NCBI GenBank assembly: GCA_030867875.1
Contig: JAOWCC010001634.1
Location: 58,143,860-58,207,859 of the forward strand
Source of the DNA: Actinernus sp. WN-2022
Taxonomy: Eukaryota > Cnidaria > Anthozoa > Actiniaria > Actinernidae
DNA length: 64,000 nucleotides
Reading direction: 5' to 3'
Shown here: positions 54,401 through 57,762 of the stretch, piece after piece
Position numbering within the stretch: position 1 is the first letter of the stretch
How the letters are laid out: every line of letters begins with the position of its first letter
Translations under genes and position numbers: made by a program
The notes under the pieces: model-generated
Database searches by the model: none
Told to the model about the DNA's origin: nothing
What the model saw: only the letters and a program-made list of their open reading frames with translations

Positions 54401-55992
54401 AATAAGGGATTTATTTTATTTTACGACAGCTTAATTCATCGGTTTCTGTTCCATTTATAACGTATTTTTATAGGAGAGCCAGTGCTTGCCAGAAAAATAG
54501 AATCTGAAAGGAAATCAATGATGACGAATCACGCGCGGAAGCCAATTACATGCTTTAATGTGATTGGGTAAAATGAAAGAAGTGAACAATTGAAGGGAAC
54601 TTGATCAACCAGTTTCTAGTGTCAGATCTTAAGGCAGGAATTCTACAGGGCAATATGGACAGTTTAGTTGGTATACGGCTCCATATTTGCCCTCAAATTT
54701 GACCTTTTATGGTAAATTTACGTCACAGTCGTTTAATAAATAGAGGACTTATTATATGGCAGCTCAGTGAGCGGGCAAGATGACTCTGAATGCTGAAATC
54801 TGATTGGTTGCTCCAGCGGGCAAGATTTTTGATCTTACGCACTCCGGATTTTCCAAATTCGCTCACGACTCTTCGTAAACAAATAGCGATAAAACCATGA
54901 TAAAACCCACAGTTTGAAAGAAACTAAACAGTTTGTCACACGAAGGCAAATTCTAATTTAAAATATATTCTTGCTTTTCCGTTTTTTAGCTAGTATTTTG
55001 CAGAATGCAAATTAGAAAATCCGGTCAGCGGTCCGTAGGTTCTCCGATGGTGTATTGGTTAATATGAAGTCTGCCTTGTCCTGACCCTGGCGAACCACAT
55101 TTTCACAGAGTAATATCATATCTTTCTCTTTCATGCCTTTACGTACTCAGTACCTTTAATATGGCAGTGATACCATGTGAGATGTGGCTGATTGCACTTA
55201 GTTAAATACTCATTGCTGCCTTACTAGTTTCTAAGTTGTACATCACTTCGCCGCTAAGGCCAAATGAAAAAAAATCATGTTTATCATCCGGATTTCCAAA
55301 GAAACGGAGCGTGCCCCCCTTTTTATTTGTTATTTTCCCACCATCGAGTTCATCGTCGGCAAAGGTGCTAAATAGGTTCACTAAGGTCAGTTGCCTATCT
55401 AATACGGACCGGACATACCATGGCCAGTTTTATAATTTTCCGCGCATACTGCGTATCAAAACGCAGACCAAAACCATGTTTTCACTTAACATTTTCCCAG
55501 TTATCCCCCGCCTCGACTGGAGGCGGCCTCAAAAAAATGAAGCGCACGGGGACGATAAACATGTTTTTTTACTTGGCTTAGATACAAGATGACCAAATAA
55601 ACTAACTAAAACCCGAACCATAAACATACCCTAACCGGTCAGTGAACCGAAGTTCTCCGGTAAACGACGAGGTTTTAGCGCTAAAAAATCACAGGTAAAC
55701 GAGTTTCACGAAAAAGGCGAAGCCGTCACAACTTAGAGTACGTGGTTCGCGGCTCATTGTATTTCCGCTGACTGGATTTTCTAATTTGCATTCTGCAAAA
55801 TACCCCCGTTATTTCGCACCAATTTTGTAATTTTCCTCGTTATTCTATATTCCTTTATTGTATTTTACGTAAACAGCGTGAAAATAGACTTGAACTTAGC
55901 TTTATACTGTATGTTGTGCTTCTTCAGTGGTTCAAGTGCGACGATGCCTGGATCACCAAAGCATCCATAGATGATGTTCTACAAAGTGAAGG
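22938..55992 (+). CDS. USP22: USP22-like ubiquitin carboxyl-terminal hydrolase (SAGA), 14 exons
   Basis: Exons: 22938-23051, 23161-23296, 23379-23492, 30497-30601, 31268-31434, 33943-34090, 34943-35057, 42606-42727, 43954-44038, 47587-47713, 48175-48263, 48613-48681, 53118-53199, 55928-55992. All joins are GT-AG and keep frame, giving 512 residues before the open 3' end. Order: a zinc-finger UBP domain (about residues 1-120), then the USP fold with GNTCFMN (Cys168), YEQQDAHEF, further CxxC zinc pairs, GHYTAFI (His481) and [11 protein letters not shown]. Human USP22 has 525 residues with its catalytic Cys and His at nearly the same places. The last dozen residues (YLLFYHKQFLEYE-like) are missing. 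USP22 with ATXN7, ATXN7L3 and ENY2 removes ubiquitin from histone H2B as part of SAGA. All catalytic motifs are intact, so it is probably functional. Introns 3 and 7 are the largest (7.0 and 7.5 kb) and are filled with transposons. Confidence 0.95.
23161..23296 (+). CDS. USP22: USP22-like exon 2 (zinc finger)
   Basis: Encodes [20 protein letters not shown] and [20 protein letters not shown], carrying most of the zinc ligands. The donor is GTAAGC. The final G completes Ala with exon 3. Confidence 0.93.
23379..23492 (+). CDS. USP22: USP22-like exon 3
   Basis: After a (CT)n tract and TAG the exon reads [26 protein letters not shown], close to the human IYCFLCQDYIYDKDME stretch. It ends in phase 1 at GTAAGT. 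Confidence 0.95.
23493..25458. other. Intron 3, left part, no element recognised
   Basis: About 2 kb without paired termini or tandem arrays. Near 24402-24560 a Ser/Thr-rich frame ([15 protein letters not shown]...) is open for about 55 codons and then closed; I cannot connect it to any family and do not call it a gene. Confidence 0.5.
25459..25592. repeat. Palindrome in intron 3
   Basis: TATTAACCTCGCCCACTCGGTCTTTACGGGAAAATATCAGACC-type arm at the left is answered by GGTCTGATATTTTCCCGTAA at the right. The arms are about 45 bp around a loop of roughly 45 bp. Small foldback element. Confidence 0.75.
25996..26166. mobile_element. 171-bp foldback MITE
   Basis: AACTAATTGTGATTTTGAGA with CGCCGATACCGAATTATAT at the left is repeated inverted at the right end. 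A second inner hairpin (TTTTGTATTGGGC) sits in the middle. The element is therefore nested inverted repeats with almost no loop. No clear target duplication was found. Confidence 0.8.
26266..26337. repeat. Small inverted repeat ATGTGCCAACCA
   Basis: ATGTGCCAACCATCAGAT and its imperfect complement at the right form a hairpin of about 70 bp. 26338-26540 is AT-rich with nothing further. Confidence 0.6.
26541..26735 (-). mobile_element. tRNA-derived SINE, family A, copy 1
   Basis: Reads on the minus strand. The tRNA-like head (CCGGTTAGCTCAGTGGTTAAG, then GGATTCAAACCCC) is followed by the family-specific body ending GAAGGATGTAAAATTGTAGG-like. It shares its body with copies at 33312, 48355 and 59882. 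The A-box words TAGCTCAGTGG and a B-box GGATTCAAACC are visible. Confidence 0.8.
26862..27710. mobile_element. 849-bp TIR element between TA dinucleotides, pogo/Tc1-like ends
   Basis: The left end is ACCGTATTCACTC and the right end GAGTGAATACGGT. Both are flanked by TA (26860-26861, 27711-27712). GATAAGCCGCACCCC words recur just inside both ends. ACCGTATT...AAGCCGC ends with a TA target are known from pogo/Tigger-type transposons. No transposase is left; instead there is a HIRAN-like pseudogene. Confidence 0.8.
27129..27424 (+). pseudogene. HIRAN-like domain fragment inside the TA-flanked element
   Basis: The first frame reads [20 protein letters not shown], then [20 protein letters not shown]. 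At about 27303 the frame shifts; the next frame gives GTITTEVTG, a TGA stop and then [16 protein letters not shown]. The order (AVxV, VGHxPxxxSR, hydrophobic strand, EVTG, GGxEIPCxxxF) resembles HIRAN-like domains common in cnidarian genomes. Two lesions make it a pseudogene. The domain call is from memory of the motif pattern and needs a profile search. Confidence 0.5.
28176..28272. repeat. 42-bp tandem, 2.3 copies
   Basis: CAATAGTGTGTCTGTCAACG and following sequence repeat with an exact 42-bp period at 28176, 28218 and 28260. The unit includes CAACGGACTAGCAACTGATT. 27713-28175 shows nothing recognisable. Confidence 0.9.
28290..28466 (+). mobile_element. LINE 3' end with (TTG)n tail
   Basis: The sequence ends ATATTGTAAACCCGGCCTTTATGAGTATAAATAAATA and (TTG)5. 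Short 3' UTR plus trinucleotide tail is typical of CR1/L2/Rex1 LINEs; the LINE at 46025-47108 ends in a similar (GTT)n tail. No coding part remains. The left limit is a guess. Confidence 0.45.
28467..29150. other. Intron 3, nothing recognised
   Basis: About 680 bp of AT-rich sequence without repeats or coding signal that I can support. Confidence 0.45.
29150..30470 (-). mobile_element. AATAGATAAAG MITE split by a piggyBac-like insertion
   Basis: The right-hand end of the family (ATTATCAAACTCATTAACAATTCATGA...AAAACAAAGGAA) lies at 29150-29213. The rest (CTGGTACAGATTTTGTCCTG to GAATTCGTGTCC and a hairpin of TTTACAAACTC) lies at 30209-30470. Together they make one inverted copy of the element seen at 5408 and 31789. 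The gap holds the TTAA-flanked element below. Confidence 0.75.
29222..30204. mobile_element. 983-bp piggyBac-like element in TTAA
   Basis: Left end CCCTTTCGAACCCA and right end TGGGTTCCAAAGGG match at 13 of 14 positions as inverted repeats. TTAA flanks both sides (29218-29221 and 30205-30208). TTAA targeting and CCCTTT ends are characteristic of piggyBac. A + strand frame at 29824-30090 ([20 protein letters not shown]...) is open, but I cannot show it is transposase; most of the transposase is missing, so the copy is non-autonomous. Confidence 0.85.
30497..30601 (+). CDS. USP22: USP22-like exon 4
   Basis: Encodes [34 protein letters not shown], matching human FSTWEPTKRELELLKHNPKR. The donor GTATGT leaves one G. 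It starts only 26 bp after the split MITE. Confidence 0.93.
   Translation, partial: VMDMLSIRIGNQLKLMQSCLEIILKKSRSQRTLL
30602..31267. other. Intron 4, nothing recognised
   Basis: Contains GTCAACAGTTGACC-like local repeats near 30850-31000, otherwise nothing that I can support. Confidence 0.45.
31268..31434 (+). CDS. USP22: USP22-like exon 5 (catalytic cysteine box)
   Basis: Encodes [20 protein letters not shown] followed by [16 protein letters not shown] and [12 protein letters not shown]. The Cys in GNTCFMN is the predicted nucleophile (residue 168). It ends in phase 0 before GTAGGC. Confidence 0.97.
31789..32041 (+). mobile_element. MITE copy, AATAGATAAAGAAT family
   Basis: Close copy of 5408-5692. 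The hairpin at the start is shorter (CTTTATCCGATTCGGATAAAG). It is followed at 32050-32145 by an unrelated palindrome (AGTGTTTCATCAGG against CCTGATGAAACAC). 32146-33311 otherwise holds only (ATT)n microsatellites at about 32680-32780. Confidence 0.75.
33312..33482 (-). mobile_element. tRNA-derived SINE, family A, copy 2 (head degraded)
   Basis: The body (CCATTTGCAGTT, GGCAGCACCTTCTACTCAGTTATTTTAAG, GAGTGTTGGTC) matches the full copy at 59882. The tRNA-like head is recognisable (GTACCCACAACCTCC) but eroded. Lies in intron 5. 33483-33942 shows nothing else. Confidence 0.75.
33943..34090 (+). CDS. USP22: USP22-like exon 6 (QQDAHEF box)
   Basis: Encodes [36 protein letters not shown] and [22 protein letters not shown] is the USP signature that follows the Cys box. 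The donor is GTACAG. Confidence 0.97.
34570..34770 (+). mobile_element. tRNA-derived SINE, family B, copy 1
   Basis: A-box TGGCATAGTGG at 34585-34595 and B-box-like GGTTTAATCAC at 34631-34641 are at tRNA spacing. The body has TGTTCTCTGGTTTTCCTCCC, then TCCAAAAACCAGTCTACATT, and is shared with the minus-strand copy near 52000. The right limit is uncertain. 34091-34569 shows nothing except an (ATT)n run. Confidence 0.65.
34943..35057 (+). CDS. USP22: USP22-like exon 7
   Basis: Encodes [37 protein letters not shown]. The pairs C-N-C and C-Q-T-C are structural zinc ligands conserved in USP22. The donor is GTAAGT, phase 2. Confidence 0.96.
35150..35420. mobile_element. Foldback MITE, relative of 50330-50640
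   Basis: AAAATAATGCACTTTCAAGG, TCTTATAAAGCTGC is answered by CAAGACCTTGAGCGTGCATA, ATTTTGTTATT. The second member at 50457-50620 has the same arm words (CGAGGTCTTGAAAAACTGC). Ends not resolved. Confidence 0.65.
35461..35853. mobile_element. Foldback element, 70-bp arms
   Basis: TGCATTCCCTGCTTGCAGAA, CCTTCTATTCCTC at the left is repeated inverted at the right (GAGGAATAGAAGGTTCTGCA, AGCAGGGAATG). The interior of about 250 bp is unrelated to any other copy here. No target duplication identified. Confidence 0.75.
36132..36157. repeat. Poly-G tract
   Basis: About 20 uninterrupted G after GGGT, in intron 7 shortly before the retrotransposon. Length is assembly-sensitive. Confidence 0.85.
36476..38305 (+). 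CDS. Retrotransposon ORF1: hybrid-binding-like, coiled coil, SGNH esterase
   Basis: 609 residues. Residues about 6-50 ([20 protein letters not shown] ... [14 protein letters not shown]) follow the pattern of the RNase H1 hybrid-binding domain (PF01693): Y-Y-V, G-I, S/T-W-D-E-C, G, K-x-F/C, L-E-E-A. Residues about 135-245 are charged heptads ([12 protein letters not shown]), a coiled coil likely to trimerise or dimerise. Residues about 322-492 are an SGNH hydrolase: block [11 protein letters not shown], block III HTGTND, and FDSVHLN with the Asp and His. The C-terminal 110 residues are rich in Arg, Gln, Asn and Tyr. ORF1 proteins bind element RNA and support reverse transcription; the esterase role is unknown. 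The ATG is the first in frame after the leader. The hybrid-binding call is my own motif reading. Confidence 0.88.
   Translation: MNKSKTAYYVWWHEEDAGICTSWDECKANYTGKKGGNNKKCKSLEEAQLLKDAKIKNLKTREKENLNDNEVIIVTTQIQNGESEEIKDGGGATTNSNDPKRKVDLPQDKNDKESAARKPRSIGRKDEGHDPHYEEFVKFRQVQKDFNDKYDNFASSVTMEVNEYMIEVKDLECRHKNSIKELNFDFRTQLESVKEEADNKITKLTKELNKITNNLKKEIHNLTQQVEELRKSVIVLQQNQVNETIEAALTESDEDEFASLADVESTPDITTPNRFEALRQTPQAPTDVNTQEPENNQNDSNISQPRNTTETATIEQPAKRSQSREAILILSDSMLKGIIQSRFAPQYYVNKQYIPGGTQQLLNHLNGMQDQMEYKYIILHTGTNDIGKIRCDEMYKNMQAIVQKTRDIWSNANITVSGLIYSRDDESKNARIDEINRHLERLCTSFPHNVSFSDNRHITLTPGGFINHNVFFDSVHLNNEIGTKKLVANLKVCMGLRNPGMRRKSDLSPRRRQYPQLPNRRDQASYHHYNNDTMTDYGQHRRGQQNIVHNNSEQYNKGYKEERNQQLNYGYRIDADEQQERNPPLGEAFRVLADYFRHTAISQPNYNYR
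38306..38486 (+). other. Inter-ORF region with stem-loop
   Basis: 181 bp. GCCTAATTATTTAAT at about 38391 can pair with AATTATTAGGC at about 38410-38420, directly before ORF2 starts. Such structure could matter for ORF2 translation after ORF1, but that is inference. Confidence 0.5.
38487..42005 (+). CDS. Retrotransposon ORF2: endonuclease and reverse transcriptase
   Basis: 1172 residues. N-terminal apurinic-type endonuclease: VWNIHG (Asn 11), LVETH (Glu about 42), GDFNARTG at about 153-160 and LSDHCS near 262. A basic linker follows ([17 protein letters not shown]). The reverse transcriptase has [11 protein letters not shown] near 513, [12 protein letters not shown] near 652, [20 protein letters not shown] near 709 and [11 protein letters not shown] with the catalytic Asp pair near 753. 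At about 1092 a CxxC...H...C motif (ICQKCDK ... HFVLRCP) forms a zinc-finger-like end. The product nicks target DNA and copies element RNA there. No stop or frameshift. AATACATGCC-like start context; the first ATG in frame is used. Confidence 0.95.
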   Translation: MPGSLRFGVWNIHGYKSSNLGNKLQLNEVTKIFNSHDIIGLVETHADLNSELSVDKFVHFIKCRDKTGNRHAGGLALYIRKSLNKGVTYTPSKNKNVIWCKIDKKIFSLKEDIYLGTVYLSPANSERYTDEDFISDLELETLNFATKGKVILQGDFNARTGELQEFIVDDNNDFLNLPDDYLQDIKNNRHSKDSVIDSRGRALIDTCTSLSLRFLNGRIIGDCSGRKTCFKYNGSSTVDYVISDESLIESFQYCKVNPLIPYLSDHCSISYSLRVSRESAQTPNIDMDAPCSKSLYKRIIWDDSAKESITTLLNTPEYLYKLNKLSENCETNDTSSAIKETTEFLFQLSLDSGLKYKKSKTIQKVQSMEWFDKECKTEKHNLRSLGKKVSNHPDNITLRNDLSLKKKQFKNLCKKKKYRYREKNIGKIDFSNAKETWKNINRIFNISKKGKKSNSIAIEVFYDFFKQQNQLLNGNSVNPPHEATNATASERTYNTKGPLDYEISKQELSTAIKKLKIGKSPGIHNILNEVILLAKNQLEIPLLRIFNKVLSSGQYPKEWCTGLIIPLHKKGDQDDVNNYRGITLSPSLSKIFTTILNERLCNYLEKNNILKKEQGGFRKKHSTIDSIFTLKTLIDKYVKSKPNKRRNMLFTCFIDFSKAFDTIPRSKLFKKVEDTGITGDFLSILKTMYNNDCAAVKVDGQITETFQCFKGVKQGCILSPTLFNLFLHDLPKTIAEKADTNEPLIINGMNINCLLYADDLVIMANNAIQLQNYLKGVEEFTNENGMQVNLEKTKILVFNNTGKSMNKYKFRYWGNEIENVTSYKYLGLMFSTIGSFNLAKTELKKIALKALFKLKKSMGKNFRTDIKLTLRLFDCLIKPILLYGSEIWGADITKSTERDPIEIVHTKFCKLLLGVSKNATNNACRAELGRYPLSVEAKTRSYKFWLKLNNPERTCLSQDTYIDSRDGNNKTDWYQKMKTAICTVGLGDIWNDPPVNPVIQKPYEKLFKQRLKDIEYQCWLSQINDDDRKEGQRNKLRTYRTFKINYSLEPYLCNVHNIDHRVALTRLRISNHALEIEKGRHSRPYLKPEERICQKCDKQEVEDELHFVLRCPLYNDLRESTINVVNRKLNLQKPKYQNENVVFNLLIDPPLILQKEVCKYIHDCFKKRKNNS
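42140..42470. repeat. Dispersed repeat bounded by G run and C run
   Basis: It begins with a 50-bp G/T-rich run and GTATGTATGTGAGACCCTG. It contains many CCCTGACC/CCAAAACCCTGA words and ends GCACATACATAATA...GAGTA and 19 C. Partial copies lie at about 56013-56165 and 62632-62690. The G-run/C-run and TATGTATGTG/CACATACATA pairs make the ends inverted repeats. Confidence 0.7.
42606..42727 (+). CDS. USP22: USP22-like exon 8
   Basis: Encodes [20 protein letters not shown] and a Ser/Gly/Ala-rich loop. [15 protein letters not shown] is a near-identical match to human USP22. The first T completes Asn with exon 7. The donor is GTACTA. Confidence 0.96.
42870..43436. mobile_element. Long foldback element in intron 8
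   Basis: CTGAAATATTCACTGTCTGC and the following 200 bp reappear inverted at 43180-43436 (GCAGACAGTGAATATTTCAG). The middle pair AGGCCGGTAGGTCCTCTG and GAGGAGCTACCGGCCTC confirms it. The arms are about 250 bp with moderate divergence. No coding sequence. 43437-43953 shows nothing more. Confidence 0.75.
43954..44038 (+). CDS. USP22: USP22-like exon 9
   Basis: Encodes [27 protein letters not shown], matching TTTLTDCLRR at the end. The first half is a variable loop. The donor is GTATGT. Confidence 0.9.
44711..45085. repeat. CCAATCAC/GATTGG-rich duplicated block
   Basis: AGCGGTTTTCARTTGWGTCGTA followed by GCCAATCACAGG and inverted GATTGGTTTTACTT occurs twice, at about 44711 and 44909. At least eight CCAAT or ATTGG words lie in 375 bp. 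Probably a duplicated foldback element. 44039-44710 and 45086-46024 hold nothing that I can support. Confidence 0.6.
46025..46789 (+). pseudogene. LINE ORF2 C-terminal fragment
   Basis: About 254 codons, open. Words are [71 protein letters not shown] and GPKIWNSL. This is the part just after the RT YxDD box in Rex1/CR1-like LINEs of cnidarians. YADD itself is lost by truncation. It differs clearly from the fragments at 16283 and 62943, so at least three LINE lineages are present. Confidence 0.85.
46025..47108 (+). mobile_element. 5'-truncated LINE with (GTT)n tail
   Basis: The open ORF2 fragment ends at 46789, followed by a 290-bp 3' UTR and a (GTT)n tail at about 47085-47106. Lies in intron 9 of the USP22-like gene, sense orientation. 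I could not identify the target duplication. Confidence 0.8.
47587..47713 (+). CDS. USP22: USP22-like exon 10
   Basis: Encodes [42 protein letters not shown]. The CxxC is a zinc pair. Phase 1 start (G completes Arg), phase 0 end at GTACGG. 47109-47586 shows nothing else. Confidence 0.97.
47872..47927. repeat. 27-bp direct duplication
   Basis: GATTGGTCGATAGCCTTATG with TGATTAC occurs twice in tandem in intron 10. Identical copies. Confidence 0.85.
48175..48263 (+). CDS. USP22: USP22-like exon 11
   Basis: Encodes [29 protein letters not shown], matching LKRFEHSAKLRRKITTYVSF in the human protein across the exon 10/11 join. The donor is GTACAT. Confidence 0.96.
48355..48486 (+). mobile_element. 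tRNA-derived SINE, family A, copy 3 (3' part)
   Basis: ACCCTTAAAATAACTGAGTA, GAAGATGCTGCC and TTGGTTAGACCTTAACTTCT are the body of family A in the + orientation. The tRNA-like head is gone. In intron 11. Confidence 0.65.
48613..48681 (+). CDS. USP22: USP22-like exon 12
   Basis: Encodes [22 protein letters not shown]. This replaces the variable human loop between MASS and NKYSLF. It was chosen because CAG/G and AA/GTAAGT give the right phase at both joins. Sequence identity to the family is low, so it rests on position and phase. Confidence 0.8.
48815..49910. repeat. 280-bp direct repeat flanking the 539-bp MITE
   Basis: GGCGGGAATTTTTCCGTAAACACT and on to AGAAAACATGAA at 48840-49030 recur at 49668-49865 with about 20% differences. 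The MITE at 49096 sits between the two copies. The older duplication is therefore split by the insertion. Confidence 0.75.
49096..49634. mobile_element. 539-bp MITE, copy 2, 6-bp target duplication TTACTA
   Basis: Same TIR (CAAGGGCACCCAACGA) and length as 19908-20446. TTACTA lies at 49090-49095 and 49635-49640. Only scattered substitutions separate the copies. In intron 12 of the USP22-like gene. Confidence 0.92.
50140..51895. repeat. Inverted pair of 120-bp arms, 1.5 kb apart
   Basis: 50147-50275 (AATAATAAAGTTCATTCTTT through CCATTCAAATTGACTACTTT) is repeated inverted at 51770-51892. Between the arms is the foldback at 50330-50640 and about 1 kb with nothing recognised. They may be the ends of one larger element or two opposite copies. 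Confidence 0.65.
50330..50640. mobile_element. Foldback MITE, relative of 35150-35420
   Basis: AGATGGTTCTCCTTGTTCTA, TAAACAAAATATTGCACGCT, CGAGGTCTTGAAA at the left is repeated inverted from 50562 to 50610. The loop is about 45 bp. Target duplication not resolved. Confidence 0.7.
51925..52125 (-). mobile_element. tRNA-derived SINE, family B, copy 2
   Basis: On the minus strand the B-box GGTTCGATTCC lies at 52109-52119 within GGTCCCGGGTTCGATTCCCG. The body includes TTCTCCGGGTTCTCCGATTT, TCCTCCCTCCGTAAAAATCA. The body is shared with 34570-34770. The A-box part is lost or truncated at the right. Confidence 0.65.
52147..52560. repeat. Direct repeat of about 110 bp
   Basis: AACTACTTAAAAGTAAGACT through GTTATAAAATTATTTACTAA occurs at 52147-52266 and 52458-52560 with small indels. 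GTCCCCGCGCGTCACGTTATTC between them also occurs at about 49930. 52561-53117 shows nothing else apart from GCGAGGTTTGATTTTC repeated at 52975-53010. Confidence 0.7.
53118..53199 (+). CDS. USP22: USP22-like exon 13 (catalytic histidine box)
   Basis: Encodes [27 protein letters not shown]. His in GHYTAFI is the predicted general base (residue 481). The first G completes Lys with exon 12. The donor is GTAAGA. Confidence 0.98.
53697..53882. repeat. Imperfect terminal inverted repeat unit
   Basis: AGAGCAATTTCGCACGAGTGG at the left and CCACTCATATGGAATCTGCTCT at the right pair partly, and GTACGGCATGTCG pairs with CGGACATGCCG. Probable decayed MITE. Confidence 0.5.
54268..54407. mobile_element. 140-bp palindromic MITE
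   Basis: TTATTAGATGTTTTTCCAGG, TATCACGTGCTGAT is answered by ATCAGCACGTAATACCTGGA, AAAACATCTAATAA. The loop is about 70 bp. The ends TTATTAG/CTAATAA are exact. Confidence 0.8.
54994..55802. mobile_element. 809-bp element with 38-bp TIR
   Basis: TATTTTGCAGAATGCAAATT, AGAAAATCCGGTCAGCGG at the left is repeated inverted at the right with one or two differences. No transposase domain is seen; the 55236-55592 frame has no recognisable motif. The left flank (TTTGTCACACGAAGGCAAATT) also occurs inverted at about 20620-20645. In intron 13. Confidence 0.8.
55928..55992 (+). CDS. USP22: USP22-like exon 14 (catalytic Asp region)
   Basis: Encodes [22 protein letters not shown]. CDDAxITKAS holds the acidic catalytic residue. 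It ends in GG before GTAAGA, so one more exon with about a dozen residues (YLLFYH-type) is expected. I did not find it between 55993 and 64000. Confidence 0.95.
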
Positions 55993-56012
55993 GTAAGAAT
56001 TATCCCTGGGAG

Positions 56013-56165
56013 GGGGGAGGGGGGGGACTTACATGAAAAATGGGTATGTATGTGAGGCCAAGAGGCTCAAACCGTGACCCTGTTTGACCCAAAATCCGAG
56101 CTCCAAAACCCTGATTTCCCCCTTTTTGGGAAAAAAAAACCCTGATTGCTCCTATTTAAATAAAA
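56013..56165. repeat. Partial copy of the G-run repeat
   Basis: G-rich start, GGGTATGTATGTGAGG and CCCTGTTTGACCCAAAATCC, GAGCTCCAAAACCCTGATT match 42150-42265. Truncated at the right. A small hairpin (GATGAACTACGA/TCGTAGTTCATC) follows at about 56222-56262. Confidence 0.75.
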
Positions 56166-56262
56166 ACAAATAGGCTCGCCCGCCGCATGACGAACTTCAT
56201 GAGCATCTGAATCCGCGGCACCCTGCCGATGAACTACGATTCATTCGTAGTTCATCAGCAGG

Positions 56263-57611
56263 GGAGCTGAGGTAGCTCCAACAGTTTAATTTAGGCGGGC
56301 GTCAGTTCTAAAGCTTTAAATTATCACCTTGTGGTTTGTTTATGCGTTAGAGTTGACAAGCCCTTAAAGAATCTGTCAAAGAGAAACTGAGAAAAGAAGC
56401 AGGAATCAATCAAAAGTGCAATTCCAGACTGAACCGGTTGACAGGACATTCGTCTGTAATTAAAACTTACACTTCTCTACATTCTCTTTTGTTCGAAAAG
56501 AAATCTCGATGTAACCTTCAGCGAGTGGGTAAGAAAAACTAATGTGCGTGACTTCATTTAGGGCAATCATAGAATAAAGTAATAAAGCAACTTTTACTAG
56601 AGTTATTTTAATAATTCAAAGCATTAATTTGATAACGTTTGTGATCGATGAAAACGTGAAAAAGTAACTACATTTATTAAATTCTAATTCTTTGTTCCTT
56701 GAAGAATTGAATGAACTGAAAATGCCGACGAGTAAACAGAATATCTAACGACTGCAAAAACGCCTGTGACCGATAAGCATTGCTCATTGAACATGACTGA
56801 CATTAATTAAATAATTAAATTAATAATGAACTCTGGGAATAAGCACGAGTATAGTTCATCAATAGAACGGTAACAGTTCTCTACACAACTCTTCAAAACG
56901 CCTATACATTGAAATTATTAATTGACTGAACTCTACCGGAATAAGCCGATTGAGCAGTGAATCTGAGAATACTCAATTAATCTGAAGCAATAGTTCACCT
57001 AGATATGGACAACTGACTGATATTCGTGTCACTGCTAAAACTATTTTTTTACAGTTAATCACAGGAAAATGGTACTTTTCGTACCTTTTGCATCAAATAA
57101 AGTGCGGAAGGATTAATTCTGTAAGAGTTGTAAGACATCTAAGGTTCGCAGGAAATTCGCGATGTGTCGAATCTACGTGGTAGGGAAGCCATCGAGGCAG
57201 CCAAAAGTAAAGCCGGAAAAGGAAGGGCAACAACGAGCTCGGAAGTAATTTTGGAGCTGGGGAAGGCACCAAATTAGTTTGCATTTCCTTGTTGCCCTCG
57301 TCACTGTAAAACAGCTCCTCAAATGACATTTTAACTTTCCGGATTTATGTCGGTAAAGTTTCATTTTAATAAACTGACTTCTGAATCTTTGTTACAAACT
57401 AGACAGATTGATGTACAATTCATCGATTAAAAGCTGTATATTAAGTTATCTATTTACAGTTATCTCGACTATATATACCTAAGTCTTTCTCGTATGTAGC
57501 TTTTCTTTGCCATTATATTTAAAAAAAAAGTAAGTAGTAACTTTATTTATTTCATACTTGACACGGTTTTCTTTGTTATTCATGAGGCTTTATTCCCATA
57601 CATATCATTAT
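56263..57611. other. No feature recognised
   Basis: About 1.3 kb of AT-rich sequence downstream of the last USP22-like exon found. No USP22 terminal exon, tandem array or paired ends visible. Confidence 0.45.
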
Positions 57612-57692
57612 AAATGCAAGGGGTGTATGAAAAAAGTCGGGATATATCTGGATACATCCCGGGAACTTTTCTCATACATCCTTGCATTTATA
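57612..57692. repeat. Hairpin AATGCAAGGGGTGTATGA
   Basis: AAATGCAAGGGGTGTATGA, AAAAAGT pairs with ACTTTTCTCATACATCCTTG, CATTT around a short loop with ATATCTGGATA. About 30-bp stem. Confidence 0.75.
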
Positions 57693-57762
57693 ACGAGCAA
57701 TTCAATACAATTCAACGATATTTTGTTGTTTCTAGCTGATACACTGAATTGCGCTTGCAGTC